Origin: Endothia cerciana
Lineage: Eukaryota; Ascomycota; Sordariomycetes; Diaporthales; Cryphonectriaceae
Length of the DNA: 64,000 nt
Assembly: GCA_026119935.1 (NCBI GenBank)
Contig: JALRMH010000036.1
Span: forward strand, 1-64,000
Direction of reading: 5' to 3'
Shown: positions 33,606 through 45,558 of the stretch, piece after piece
How the letters are laid out: every line of letters begins with the position of its first letter
How positions within the stretch are numbered: the first letter of the stretch is position 1
Notes under the pieces: model-generated
The model's database searches: none
What the model saw: only the letters and a program-made list of their open reading frames with translations
Told to the model about the DNA's origin: nothing
Translations under genes and position numbers: made by a program

Positions 33606-35736
33606 TCATCGGAAGTTGTTGTCGAACCGCTTGAAGGTATAACCAATGAACGGCAGGCTCATCTCGGGAGCCTCCTCCACCTCACCCATCTTCTGGGCCG
33701 CGACCTGTGCCTGCTGGGCCTTAAGGAGCGTGGCGTTGTCGGTCTGATCGATCTCGTCCGTTGGGAAATATGTCGTATCGATGTTGCTCGTAAGACGTGG
33801 CTCGAACGGAGCTCGGATCCGCCGAAGCGAGTCGAACTCCACGCCACGGAAGAAAGCGTGGCTCTTGATCTCATGCGCACCACCACGACCCAGACGGTTC
33901 TCTGTGTTGATGATGAGGCTGTTCAAAGGAAGGTCAGTGCCAACACTTGCGCACACATCTGGTAGAAATGCCGTACCTTCTAATCAAGTTCTCCGCCTCC
34001 GCGCCCAGCGTGATATCGTCTGGGAAGTACAGGCTCTGCCTCCAGTTGACAATCTTGCGGTATGTGTCATGGCTGTCCTCGGCACAGAATGGCGGCCAGC
34101 CCACCAGGCACTCAAACATAATGGTACCCAGACTCCACCAGTCGCAGTCGAAGCTGTATCCGTGGCCGGTGAAAATCTCCGGCGCGATGTAGTCAGGGGT
34201 TCCGACGGTGGAGTAGGCCATCAGCCTTCGACTCCGTCGCCAGTCGTTGATCTGCGCGCGGTTCGACACGGTCAAGTTGATCTGATCGATGGCGACCGAG
34301 TTACGATCGCGAGGTCGGTTTGACTTGCCCTGCAGAAGCTGTTGGTAGTAGTTGTTGTCGTGGAGTTTGTGGAAGCCCGTTGATAGACCGAAATCGGTCA
34401 GCTTGACGTGTCCACCGCGGTCGAGGAGAATATTGTCAGGCTTGATGTCTCTGCAATGCTCGTCAGCGCTTCCCTAGGCCAGTATTGGGCATCTTTCCGG
34501 CGAGGCGTACCTGTGAATGAAGCCCAGCTTGTGAACGGCCTCGATTGCGAGAACAATCTCGGCAATGTAGAAGCGTGTAATGTCCTCTGAGAAGATCTCG
34601 TACTTGATGAGCATGGTCATCAAATCACCACCAGGCAGGAACTCCATCAACATGTATAAGAAGTTGGCGTCTTGGAAGGTGGTATAAAGCTTCACAACCC
34701 ACGGGCTGTCGCTCTCGGCCAGGATATCTCTCTCCGCACGGACGTGTGCCAGCTGGTCCTTCTTGAACATTTCTGTCTTGATGAGAGACTTCATGGCGTA
34801 GACCTTGGCGTCGGCCTTCTTCTGCACCAGCTTGACCTCGCCGAAAGCTCCCTTGCCAATAATCTTCACCGTAGTATAGTTCTCAGGCTTGTCCTTTGTG
34901 CGGAGGAAACGGAGGTAGGAACCCTCGCGCCGGCCACCAGTAGCCCAGATCTGTTCCTTGCGGGCCAGGGGCTGGTTCGGCTCGGACAACTTTTGCTCCA
35001 TCTCGCTCTGCCTGCATGCGGAGAACAGGTGTCAGCCCCGTCCGAACAAGAAGTCTTGCGCGGGCCAAGGTCCGGCCAGGAGCTTCTCTTACCTCTGGTT
35101 GCGCTCTCTTGCCCGCTTCACGCTGTCCTTGAAGAAGTCTGCCGCCAGCTGCGAGCACTTCTTCTGGTTGTTGTTCGCATTAGAGCCGTACTTGTCGGGG
35201 TTCCGCTCAGGAGCGGTGTCGAACTCGGGGTAGGACGGCTTCGACCCGGGCTGGCCAGGCATCGGCGCGTTCAGGTAACCGTAGCTGGGCGCCTGCCCGG
35301 CGCCGCCAGCAGTCCGAGGTCGTTGAGAGCCAGCTGGGGAGGGACCCCTGGAGCCGTAGCCACCAGACTGAGCAGCTCCGCCCAGGTTCTGGTGGGAGAA
35401 CTTGTGCGCCAGACCAGTGTTTGGGTCGTTGCTGGCGCCAGGCGTGCGGAGACCGCCCTGGGCGAAGTCGGTGTGGTGCGTGGGCATGGCTTGACCTTGG
35501 TAGCCGGCGGAGTATTGCTGTTGGTTGGGCAAGAAGTACCCAGGCTGCCCGTAGCCGTGCTGCTGCTGCTTCTGCTGAGCCTGTGGCTGCTGAGCCTGCT
35601 GATTCCTCTGGGGAGGGTAGACAGGCTGAGGGAAGGTGGAGGGCGTGGTAGGATAGGCTCGGTCAGAGGCAGCACCCAGGCGATTGTTGTTGTTGCTGCC
35701 AATGTTCAGGTACAACCTGTTCCCCTGATTGTCCAT
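33606..35736 (-). CDS. cot-1: NDR/LATS-family kinase COT-1 (Cbk1/Orb6)
   Basis: AGC-class serine/threonine kinase that controls polar hyphal growth and branching; it acts with a MOB2 partner under a germinal-centre kinase. 643 residues from exons 35736-35093, 35011-34511, 34450-33977 and 33918-33606, all in phase. The N-terminal 190 residues are Gln/Pro/Gly-rich. A MOB-binding region follows (SQLAADFFKDSVKRARERN, QSEMEQKL). In the kinase domain: glycine loop IIGKGAFGEVKLV (265-277), Lys289, HRDIKPDN from His381, DFG at 401-403, then the family's long basic insert (NRAQINDWRRSRR) before the activation segment STVGTPDYIAPE. The hydrophobic-motif phosphorylation site is the Thr of FIGYTFKRFD near the C-terminus. 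The start is fixed by MDNQGNRLYLNIG, conserved in COT-1 proteins. An out-of-frame ATG lies 7 nt upstream. Confidence 0.97.
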
Positions 35737-37692
35737 TGTACATAAGTGGTCGTCGTGGAAATGGTCGGGCCGGGGATTCGTGGCTTGTATTAGTCGCGTG
35801 TCGCTGAATCGACGGCAAAAGGGAGGGTCCGGGTCCGGATCCGTTGGCAGATAGATGGAGGGGAAAGGGGGCGCGACGTCGGCGGGCCAGGGCGGCGGGA
35901 TCCAGCAAATGGAAGGGTCAACAGTGGTGACCTTGGGACAGCTCGAGGTGGATCCACCAGAGGATGTAGTGGGCGGCGGTGAGGCAAGCGAGAATGGCCA
36001 GTGCCAGGTGAGGGCCCAGCACAGACACAGACGTGAGGCTGTCCTGGGTCTCGTCGTCACAGTCCGATGCCACCTGCACAAGTAGCGAGACCCTCCAGAA
36101 GAGGATCTATCTCACCACCAGATCTTAACCACAACAGGTAGGTATCGAGGGTTGTTTCAGGACTTGTGTGCGGGGGCCTGAACTCGCCGTAGCCGCAAGT
36201 GGAACCCGTCGAGTCAGACAGGAAGTTCGTTGAAGAGATAAAGGCTTGGGGCTGGAGGTGCAGGTCCTCGGGTCTAATCACTGGAAGAGAAGAAGATGGT
36301 TAGCTGCCCTGGAGCACCATGAGCAGATCAACCTTAACTGGTAGGCCAGAAGAGGAGGGGCTTGCGGGAAGTACCTCTTCTAAAGAAAACTTGTACCTTT
36401 CTTGTTTTTTGTTGTTTTTCGTTGACGCAGGACAGGATTTTGAGCAGGCCTCCAGTCCTCACCAGATGCGGCACTCTCAAAGGACGATCTCGAGGTTATG
36501 TCTTGTGGACCGGGAGACGCACAAGTTTAAGGTTAGGCAATGTCCTCATACTGCAATGAAAAAGGGGGGGGGGGGGGGGCAGCTTTTTCTTTTCCTCATC
36601 AAGTCTTCTCCGGCAAGCCCCCTGAACAGGGTTGCACCTCAAGCTGTATAGCGAGGCGCGCCCTGAAGGTGGCGGCCAATGGAAGGAAGGGTCCTGGGCC
36701 CCTACAAGCCCAGAAGGTTTCCATCTTCGAAAGCTTCCACGGCCGCCAGTCTTCAGGTGTATACTGCGATGGGGGCTATGTAGCTATGAGACACCCTTCT
36801 GTACCTTCTCGCTTTAAGAATCAGACCTTTACCTCAAGATGAGAGTCCCAGCCTCTATGTGAACATCATGTCCTGGCATCCTTGGGCATGACCAGCCGTC
36901 TGATGGCGCTGTGCCGAGGTCTCTATCCCCATGACAGTGAGCACCACTCCAGTCACTTATCAGATCTGACTATCTCGGGGGCTAAGATGACACTGGCCTG
37001 AGTGACATTTGTCCTAAGGGCCAGCTCTCTCCTGAGGCTCAAGATCTTGTGCAACTTACTGGCATGATACCGTGAATCGTGGGGATTTAACATCAATGGC
37101 CATTACGACATCTGGCCCGACTGGCTGGTGAGGGTTGTCGACCAAATACGTCCTTGAAGAAGCCAGGGTGGGCCCTGCAAAAAGAAAGAAAAAGAAAAAG
37201 GAAAAAAGAAGAGAAGAAGAAGAAGAAGAAGAAGAAGATGAGGCAAAAAAGAACGAAGGGAAAAAAAGGCCCGGCAGTTCCGCACGTGTTTGAGAAAGTA
37301 TGCGTGGCTAAGTCCTGGTACGGATGCTTCTCAGCAACAAGAGAATCGTTCATGATGCTGGAAGGGCACTATCGAAGCCCAGAACGTGCCGAGAGGCTGT
37401 GCCAGGGTTTGAACATTTGGGGCACCCTAGCGTACCTAGCACCTGGGTGTCACTGGGTGCTTAGCGTCACAGCTAGGCCTGCTTGATAGGACCTGTCTTA
37501 TCGGCGCTTATCACCCAACCCGACATGATTTTTTTGACGTTTGTCAAGATTTCAAGCCCAGCTTCTCGTCACAATTGTCGCACTCCCTTTGGAGTCCACC
37601 ACACACACCAGATCTAGAGTCCGAACCATCCGGTTGTATAATTCTGTCCTTATCTCCCAAGGAGCGTAGTCCCCCCGATCACCACGGCCAGA
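35737..37692. other. Divergent region between cot-1 and TIM54, with leaders
   Basis: About 2 kb. On the cot-1 sense strand, 35744-36317 has no ATG, as expected of a long leader; a single ATG at 35743 overlaps the cot-1 start. A 16-G run is at 36564-36579 and a (GAA)n tract at about 37212-37238. The last 170 nt belong to the TIM54 leader. No separate gene supported. Confidence 0.55.
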
Positions 37693-39189
37693 ATGGCTGA
37701 ACCCAACCCCCCAGCTGCATCGCCAGCAGCAGCAACACCAGTAAGTCCGATCCAATACTGTACCATGCGATACCCTCAGGGTGCCGGCAGGGACTGACAT
37801 TCTTTTCCCCTTCAGCCTCCTCCCGCCTCCCCGACGCCCGCGGCCCCTAAGCCCAAGCCGACCCAGAACCCCGCCCTCCGCATGATGGGCCTCCCCGCCC
37901 TCCCGCGCAAACTCCCCTCGCGCAACTGGCTCATCTTCTGGGCGCTCTCGGGCACCCTCACCGCCGCAATCGTCTACGACCGCCGCGAGAAGCGCCGCGC
38001 CACCGCCCGCTGGGCCCATGCCGTCTCGCACCTCTCCAAGGAACCGCTCCCCGGCGGCAACCCTTCGGCCATGCCGCGCAGGCTGACCATCTACCTCGAG
38101 GCGCCGCCGGGCGACGGCCTGCGCGTCGCGCAGGACCACTTCCGGGACTATGTCAAGCCCGTGTTGGCAGCCAGCGGGCTCGACTGGGAGTTCAGACAGG
38201 GACGCCAGCAGGGGGACATCCGCGCCGTGGTGGCCGAGGAGGTGCGGAGGAGGAGGAGGCTCGTGGAGAGGGACATTAGCCCCGCGGACGCTGTAGAGGG
38301 AGACCTGCCTACGGACGAGGATTTCATCGAGAGCTTCCGGAGACAGCACGGCATCCCGGAGTACGACGGTGTGCGGGGCGACGTCGTTATCGGGCGGCAC
38401 ACCTGGAAGGAGTACATCCGGGGTCTGCACGAGGGCTGGCTGGGACCGCTGAAGGCGCCGCCGCACGCACAGCCTGATCCGGAACCTGAGCAGAAGGAGG
38501 GCGAGGGGGAAGAGAACAAGACCAAGAGGCCGCGGCAGCCGAAGCCGTATAACTCGGTAGACGACTATGCGACCGCCCACCTGCCGCTCCTCATACCGGC
38601 CGAGCTGGCACCTTCGACGCCACTTTCCTTTCCCCATATCCTGGGCTTCTTGAACACGCCGACCCGGTTTTATCGGTTCTTGACGAGGCGACGCCTAGCG
38701 GACGAGATAGGGGCTGAGGTCGCGGCTGCATGCTTTGCCACGTACAGGGAGTTCCGGGAGGTAGGCGGTGCCAATGGTTCTGATCCGGACCAGCAGTGGG
38801 AGCAGCAGACGGCGCTGGCCCATGAGGAAAAGGACTGGGTGAAGAGCGTCTGGAGGGACGATGCGGATGTCAGGAAGGAGAAGAGGACGGACGAGGATGC
38901 CAGCCCGACCGCGGAGGGAAGCGAGCTTGTGGACGGATCGGTGACCCATACCGCTACAAAGAAGGAGAAGATATGGCCCGGGCCAGTAGTGCTTGACCCA
39001 CGCATCGCCATGCGCATGAGAAGATTCGAGCTCCTGCCCGAGGATGAGAAACGCGCGAGGGAGATCGTGGTCCCAGAGGAGGAGATCGAGGGCTGGATGA
39101 AGGGCAGCCTGAGAAGACTGTGGAGGTGGGCTACAGATGGGTCCGAGAGCAAGAAGAACACCATACCCAACGTCGGAGATGTAGACTGA
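37693..39189 (+). CDS. TIM54: Mitochondrial import inner membrane translocase subunit Tim54
   Basis: Component of the TIM22 complex, which inserts carrier proteins into the mitochondrial inner membrane. 473 residues from exons 37693-37740 and 37816-39189 (75-nt intron, phase 0). The N-terminus is Ala/Pro-rich. A single membrane segment at about 53-70 (NWLIFWALSGTLTAAIVYDR) is followed by a basic flank, then the conserved intermembrane-space domain: PRRLTIYLEAPPGDGL, VKPVLAASGLDWEFRQGRQQ, GDIRAVVAEEVRRRR, DVVIGRHTWKEYIRGLHEGW, HILGFLNTPTRFYRFLTRR and the C-terminal VVLDPRIAMRMRRFELLPED. Length is normal for fungal Tim54. The first exon is only 16 codons, which automated annotation might miss; the internal ATG at 37882 would truncate the N-terminus just before the membrane segment. 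Confidence 0.93.
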
Positions 39190-39759
39190 GTGAGCTTCCA
39201 TGGCGACACGAGGCCCGGAATCTCACCGTGGGCGGCTCCGCTTCGTGCCACGGCCGGCAGCACCTAGCATCAGCATGTGTGGACGCCATCTGGGACCCCG
39301 ATCTTCTCCGGGCGAGTGAGCGGCTCACAAATGAGCTGCCTTGGTTGTACGATATCTGGTCATCTCCAGTCACCTATAGATACTTGCATCCAGCGGTCAT
39401 ATTAGATGTATTACCAGGTCATGGGAGGGTGGTCGGGTTGCATCTCTGGCGCCAGGACTGATACAGGATAGAAGCATCAATGGCCCAGGCACTCCCCTTC
39501 ATGACAAAGCACACATGCCTCGTTCCATCTGACTGACGCGATCATGTCCCGGTGGTGCCGAAGCCCTGGGGTGTGGCCATTCGTGCGGCGACCCACAGCC
39601 GCCTCACGTCGTGATCCCCCAGGGGCCTCATTGACGACATGCCGGAATTCCCGCGTTCGTCGAGCACACCAGCTTCGGGGCAGGGTCATACCCGTGCACA
39701 TCCAAAGCCGGCGGGCGGGTTCTCCTGCTTGCCGCGTCGGCGGTCCATGCGTGTGTGTC
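39190..39759. other. Intergenic between convergent genes
   Basis: 3' flanks of TIM54 (+) and the FAM192A/Fyv6 gene (-). Nothing notable. Confidence 0.6.
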
Positions 39760-39814
39760 TCAGTGGCTGTCGTCGTCCGAGCCGTAGTCCACCAGCCCCG
39801 CTTTCGGTTTTGAA

Positions 39815-39853
<39 letters not shown>

Positions 39854-40581
39854 GTCGCCTTCGCGGCAGGTTCCCGCGCATCCTGCGTCTTGTCGCCAAC
39901 AGCCGGGGCGGTCCCGCCCTCTGCCTTCTCGTTCCTGACCTCGGCCTTCTTCTCGCCGCCGGACCCCTCCTTTCCCTTTCCGCCCTCGCCAGCACCACTG
40001 CTCGTCCGCCTCTTCACCCCCTTGAGCAGCCCGCCGTCGTGGCTCCTCCTCCGCTTCCTCTTCCTGCCCGCGGCCCCCCACCCGCCCTCGGCGGCGACCA
40101 CCGCCCCCTCCCCCTCCCCTCCTCCCCCCTCCCCCCCGTCATCCTCCCCGCCCGCGCCCCTCTGCGCCTCCCGGAACCCCCTCAGCCCCTCCTCCGTCTC
40201 CCGCCGCAGCCTCTCCTCCTCTTCCCGCCTCCGCTGCCGCACCTCGTCCAGGAACCCGACCTCGTCCTCGTCCAGCGGCCGGAACTGGTTCTTGATCCTG
40301 TTGGCCTCCTCGAACGCGGCCTGCTTCGCGGCCTTGTTCGCCTGCAGGATGTCGTACAGGCTCCGGCCCTCCTCCCCCCCGTGCGCCGCGGCGGCCCTCT
40401 GCGCCCGCTCCTGCCGCTCCTTCTCGAGCTGGGCCTCCACCGCGGCCCATTCCTCGGACTTCTTGGTGGTGGCGGTCGTGGATGATGATGATGCTGATGA
40501 TGATGATGTGCCAACGGGCACCGGCACGGCGTCGCCCGTCTTGGTGTCTATCGCCCCGCCGGAGACGAAGCGGGACGACAT
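39760..40581 (-). CDS. FAM192A/Fyv6 N-terminal domain protein (NIP30/PIP30 family)
   Basis: Nuclear protein of 273 residues, single exon. The N-terminal domain matches the FAM192A/Fyv6 family: MSSRFVSGGAID, SEEWAAVEAQLEKERQERAQ, GRSLYDILQANKAAKQAAFE, FRPLDEDEVGFLDEVRQRR. Yeast Fyv6 acts in the second step of splicing; human PIP30 binds the PA28-gamma proteasome activator. The middle is a charged, probably coiled-coil stretch with a nuclear-localisation-like RKRKRRR. The C-terminus is the family's conserved short motif GLVDYGSDDDS, separated from the rest by low-complexity sequence that includes a poly-alanine run encoded by GCT/CAG repeats. The leader carries an ATCCC pentamer repeat. Presence beside splicing factor genes is probably coincidence. 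Confidence 0.85.
39818..39853. repeat. (CAG)n trinucleotide repeat in coding sequence
   Basis: About 11 CAG units on the plus strand, read as GCT and so as poly-alanine in the minus-strand FAM192A/Fyv6 gene, just before its conserved C-terminal motif. Confidence 0.9.
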
Positions 40582-40603
40582 GGCGGTCAGTCGCCGGGGT
40601 TAG

Positions 40604-40646
40604 TGGGATGAGATGGGATGGGATGGGATGGGATGGGATGGGATGG
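40604..40646. repeat. Tandem GGGAT pentamers in a 5' leader
   Basis: About eight GGGAT units (one GAGAT variant), 23-65 nt upstream of the FAM192A/Fyv6 start codon. In the transcript they read as ATCCC repeats. Confidence 0.9.
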
Positions 40647-43232
40647 GGATAAAGAGGCACGAAAGACCCTGTCAGGACAGTGGGAAGCGCGCTTGAGGTT
40701 TATTTCCCCTTCCCCCCTAAGGTCGTCGTTCGTGGTGGCAGGTAGGTATGGGGATGTTGCAGTAGGGATGGGATGTTGGAGTACCCGCTCCGCAGGGGTG
40801 CCGCGCGCTCGAGGGCCTCTCGCCCAACTTCTAGCTTCTCGTAGCTCAACCGTGTAGAATCGGGGCTTGACCACAACATCAATTGACACAACGGGCTCGT
40901 TCACAGCAGAAACGCTTCTGGTCTTCACCAGTCTAACTCGGTCAAAATTCATAGTGAGATCTTGTGATTTCACAATCTGTCAAGCCCACCCACCGCGGCC
41001 CCTTCTCATTGGATTTTTGTCCCTTTCCCAAACATGAAGCCTGTCTGTCTATCCCTCGTCTGACCAAATCTCCTACAGCGAATTGCAGTTGCCTCACAGC
41101 AAGTCCACAAATGTGTCTCAGCTCGCCACGTCGCGCTCGTCGGGCGCGTCCGGCGGGAAGGGGGGGGGGTGGGCGGACAGGATAATTGTCAGCCGGGCTC
41201 GTTTTGTAAAAAGCCACCCAATAGCGCTGCCCTGGCACGCTAGAGTGTGAGGTAGGTATCTACTGTACCAGCGGGTCTGGAGGTGAGGTGATCGGGACAA
41301 GCATCGGGGCGGTTCGCACAGCAGTAGAAAACAATTGACCGGCGGAGGCGACCGCATCTGCGTGGCCCGGGGGCCGCCCTCGATCTCCCGCTGTCATAAA
41401 ATTATAGTTTGACGGCATGTGCACGCACGCACGCCCGGCCGGAGGCCACAGCGCGGTTCGAAACCTTCCAGAATGCCAGGAGCATCGCATACTGCACTAG
41501 CCACCGGCATGTGCGGGCAAGAGGAAAGACCTATGCACTTGAAAATATGCCTAGCAGCATTGTCTTCATTGTGAATATTGGCATGGTATGGTATCTAAAC
41601 GCTGTGCTGTACCTTGCGTTACTTTTCGGCCAGGACAGGCCTGGCCATGCTTGAATCACCACCGTCTCTCGCCGTGATACTCAATCCTGATGCGCCCATA
41701 CCATGTGCTAGGCACGGTACGCTTCATCGCTGATCTGAGATGAGCAGGCCCTCGCGAGACGATGGTCGAACTTTTGTAAATTCCCCCCCTTCAGCCTCAG
41801 ACCTTTCCGATCAAGGCATGTACTGCTCCGTAAGTGCCATTCTTTTTGTGTACCGAGAACAAAAGACCCCTTTGTTTTCATCCCTTCTTGAACCATCTGA
41901 GGAACTCTTCGTCGCATCGTGAGCGTGGACGTTACGAATGTAATCCACCTCTTCCAGTGTGAAATAATCGCAGAAGCATTAAAAGAAAAAGTGAAAGTAG
42001 GACTAATCAGAACAACCGACCGTGCCGCCTTCTATGAATGCCAACCGAAGGATATCCTCTAAACATGCGTGCCATGCTGGGTGGAAACCGAAGAAGGTAC
42101 AGTGAGGAAAATATGTGCTTCGGGTGGACGCCTCTGCTTGAGGCTTGACGGATCGTCTCAGTGGCGCGTTGTATGCGACCAACCCTCAGCAAGCGAAAGT
42201 AACGAAGTCAAGTCATGTACCAACAAAATACAGGCCAAACCGTAGTAGGCTCGGGGGTATGAGAAAACAAGAAATCACCGGTGTCCTCCTGAAACAAGTT
42301 GAATCAGATCCTAGGGGAAAAGAGATGATAAAAAAAAATAAAAAAAAAAGACAGCACTTTAGTCCACCGCCGGCTGACTCGAAACCTTTTTTTTTTCTTC
42401 TTGCAGGTCGAAATGAGAACGAGCGCACCCGTGACCGCAAATCGTGACGATGGGAAAGCATCGGGTTCAAGGACATTGCCGTGTTCGAGAGGCCGAATTA
42501 GGTCTGTAGGCGAAGGTTGATCCAGTTCAGGTAAACTGCCGAAGGCAGCTCGAGAGTTTCGTCCGAAACTGACCATGAGGATCCATTCACCTCACGTTTC
42601 CGCCGCTCGATTAACCTGGGTGCGGCGAGACGGCCCGAAAGTATGTCCATTTTGGTGCGTTCCATTTCGCCATCGCGGTGAACGAATTTTTTTCTCCTTT
42701 AGCATCTGAAACCATGAGAATGCCACTGATTTTCCGATTGAGGAAAGAGCGTAAATGATGTGGCTATTGCCGAAGACCACCTGGTATTATGTCCGTCAAC
42801 GCCCGTGAATGAGATGGCCAGCGGAGCCATGTATCGTAGAGAACGAGAGAAAACCATGAAAACGAAAAGAAGGGGAAAAAAAAGTCATTAAACGAGTCGG
42901 CAGCACCCCCATACTGCTAGCCAGACCAGGGCCCAGCTAGTGCAGGATGGAAGTAGAGCTTGGTCCTAGGCAGCCCAAAGGCGCCGTGGTGAAAAAAAGC
43001 TGGCGCTTCATCAGCCACAGATCCGAGCTGTGGTCGGCGCGTGGAGGTCCAAACTCGTGCCGGAACTCGAGGGGTATCTGAATGCAAGTGTATCGTTTGT
43101 CTCAATCCGTGAACCTCCGCAATGCGAAATGTACAAACTCCGCCCACGTAATCCTTGCCAGTCGCGCAGGGCCGGAGCCAGCGCTCTCGGCACCGCGGTC
43201 TATGCGACTCGGCGAAAGCATCAGGCGTCTTC
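40647..43232. other. Gene-free stretch
   Basis: About 2.6 kb between two minus-strand genes. The first few hundred bases hold the FAM192A/Fyv6 promoter. The last part is the 3' flank of the cyclin. Low-complexity A and T runs occur at 42330-42400. No gene supported. Confidence 0.5.
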
Positions 43233-44276
43233 TCAGCCCAGGACAGCCTGGCCATAGGCAGGAGCCGTCATGAAGTATGGCTGAGACTTGGCACCGAAGG
43301 GACCCTCGCAGTTGGCAGAGTTACACTCGGCGACGTTCATCTCCCAGATACTCTGGCCGTTGTTATAATAACTAGGGTAGTGGGAGTGACGAGGGTGATG
43401 GTAGACGTTGGAGACCGAGTTTTGGCGAGAGTACCGGTGGCCCTGGAAATCGTTGGCAAAAGCTCGGTTGAACCAGTCACCGTAGAACTGGCCATTGCCG
43501 GAAGACGCGGAGGTAGGGTATTCAGGAGTGCCGTAGCCAGAGTCGGGAGGCGTGAGCGGGGCACTCGACCAGGGGCCGGCTGAAAAGTGGTTCCAAGACA
43601 CTTCCTGCGGACGATAGGCAGATTGCTGCTGAGCCTGTTCGTTGCGCTTGAGGCTAGAGAGACGTTCGTACTCAGCGACCTGCTGCTGATGCCAGATGTC
43701 GTACGCTTGGGTACGGACAGGACGGTTGAAGTCGGTCTGGATAGGAGTGACCAGGGCTGCGAGTCTCTCGCGATTGGCCAAGGTCTGAGCCATCTTCTTC
43801 CTGGCCACCCATTCGCCCCAGTTCTCCAGCCATGCGTTGTAGTCCTGGCTTCGGTCCAGGTCCACATACAGGTTCCATTCGATGCCGACCAGCCACTCGG
43901 CCTCCAGCTTGTTCAGCTCCGAGACCTGAATACCCGACACCTCGGACCAAGAACGGTTCTGGAAAGTGTTGTCGTCGAGAAACTTGCTGCCGAGGAGCAG
44001 GGCGATGGTCAACATTCGCCAAACTTGTCCCTCATGAGGATGGAAGGGGGCTCCAGACATCCTGATGCCATTGACCCGCTTGGATAGATAGTTCATGCCG
44101 AGAAGGATGGTCGTCTTGGGTAGACGCGTGGAGGACAAGATTTGAGAGCAGAACTTTCGGAAAGCGGCGGTGACGGCGGATCGAGGAGTGATCAGCTCGA
44201 CCGCCATCTCGGCAACGTATTCGGCCATCATGTCGACCTCGTAGTCGAGGACAGCACAAACACCTCCTCCAGGCAT
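43233..44276 (-). CDS. PHO80/Clg1-type cyclin
   Basis: Cyclin of the Pcl/Clg1 group, partner of a Pho85/Cdk5-class kinase. 347 residues from the first in-frame ATG (MPGGGVCAVLDYEVDMMAEY). The cyclin box covers about 7-145: MAVELITPRSAVTAAFRKFC, STRLPKTTILLGMNYLSKRV, QVWRMLTIALLLGSKFLDDN, WSEVSGIQVSELNKLEAEWL. The rest is a Gln/Tyr/Ser/Gly-rich tail with LTPPDSGYGTPEYPTS, where two TP sites could be phosphorylated. The frame is open for 219 nt upstream to a TAG with no ATG, and this part looks protein-like (ending GLPCATDQPLKQFDKMPGGG). An upstream exon could therefore supply a longer N-terminus through an acceptor such as ctcttcag near 44400. The very long ATG-poor region upstream is treated separately. 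Confidence 0.88.
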   Translation of the reverse strand: MPGGGVCAVLDYEVDMMAEYVAEMAVELITPRSAVTAAFRKFCSQILSSTRLPKTTILLGMNYLSKRVNGIRMSGAPFHPHEGQVWRMLTIALLLGSKFLDDNTFQNRSWSEVSGIQVSELNKLEAEWLVGIEWNLYVDLDRSQDYNAWLENWGEWVARKKMAQTLANRERLAALVTPIQTDFNRPVRTQAYDIWHQQQVAEYERLSSLKRNEQAQQQSAYRPQEVSWNHFSAGPWSSAPLTPPDSGYGTPEYPTSASSGNGQFYGDWFNRAFANDFQGHRYSRQNSVSNVYHHPRHSHYPSYYNNGQSIWEMNVAECNSANCEGPFGAKSQPYFMTAPAYGQAVLG

Positions 44277-45506
44277 CTTGTCGAATTGTTTGAGGGGTTG
44301 GTCGGTAGCGCACGGAAGTCCCTGACGGTTGGAGCGATCTGCTTCTGGCACCTGGATGTCAAGCTCAGCAACGTGGAAGTGCCACTTATCGCCGGCAGAA
44401 GATTTCCAAGGCTGAAGAGTCGTGGAGGCAGGTAGGAAAGATGGTGTCTTAGTGTGATGCCCGCGCCATAAGAGATCCCAGAGAAGGCGTCCGTAGGATA
44501 TCTAGGTCGTGGTGGGAAGGGAGGGGGGTTCGAGATGATGTCTCGAACGCAACGATACGAATGCAGTGAAGAATCGCAGGGCGTTGGTGAGAAGGTCCGG
44601 ACTAAGGAGTGTGCCGAGTGGCAATGCTGTCTCGTCGAAAACTTCAGGTGGGCACCGAAAGTCGCGCAAAGAAGACCCAGGTCGCAGGATGATCTTGGGC
44701 AAGGGCGAAGAACCTCGGGAGAGTCCTTGCACGACTGAATGTCGGAGAGTCAGTGAGGGCTGATCTCGCAGTGCAGAAGGCAGACAACGGGTTGTTGAGT
44801 CCGTGCCTCAGATCTGACACAGAAGTTGTGAAATGCGTCGGGCGAGTACAGGTGGAAGGGATTGAGAGGCTCAGCCAGGGAGTCAGTCAACGGCCGATCG
44901 GGAGAGGTGAAAGAGGAGGGAAGGAGAAGGGACCGGTCGGGTGGGGGATGAGACGCGACTCGATGGCGGAAAAGGAGAGGGACTAACGAAAACTTTGAAG
45001 TGACAAGCTTCGCAGTGATCGCTCTCGCCGTCGAAGAAGGATGGAGGAAAAGCCGCGGGCGACGAGGACGAGGAACAGTTGTCCAGGTGCCAGGTGACTG
45101 ATGGGGGAGGTGAGGTGGTAGGTGGAAAGGTGAGAGGTGAGAGGGTGTGGGCGAAAGTGAGCCGGAAGTCAAGGAGTGCCGAGTCTCGAGTGTGGTAGAG
45201 ATTTGGGATGGACCAGACGGACCAGGGTGGCTCGTAGACCAGAGGACCTGGACCTGGCCCTGGACCCAAAACAAATGGGGTTCCGCGTGTGGTGGATCCG
45301 TGTTGTCAAATTGACCGAGCAGTAAGATTACCACTGGCAAAGGGACGGCAGCGCAGCCACACACACACATATACACACACACCCCCCACCCTGGCACAAC
45401 AACGGCGCCTCCCAAGGCCCTGCGTGGAATTGAATGGATGGACACACGACAAGATACCGTTGATACCGTTTTTGGACTGGCCTGGGGTTTTTTTTTTGGG
45501 GGGGGG

Positions 45507-45558
<52 letters not shown>

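Noticed and set aside
34672..35745. 357-codon plus-strand frame
   Set aside because: Shadow of cot-1 exons and the intron between them.
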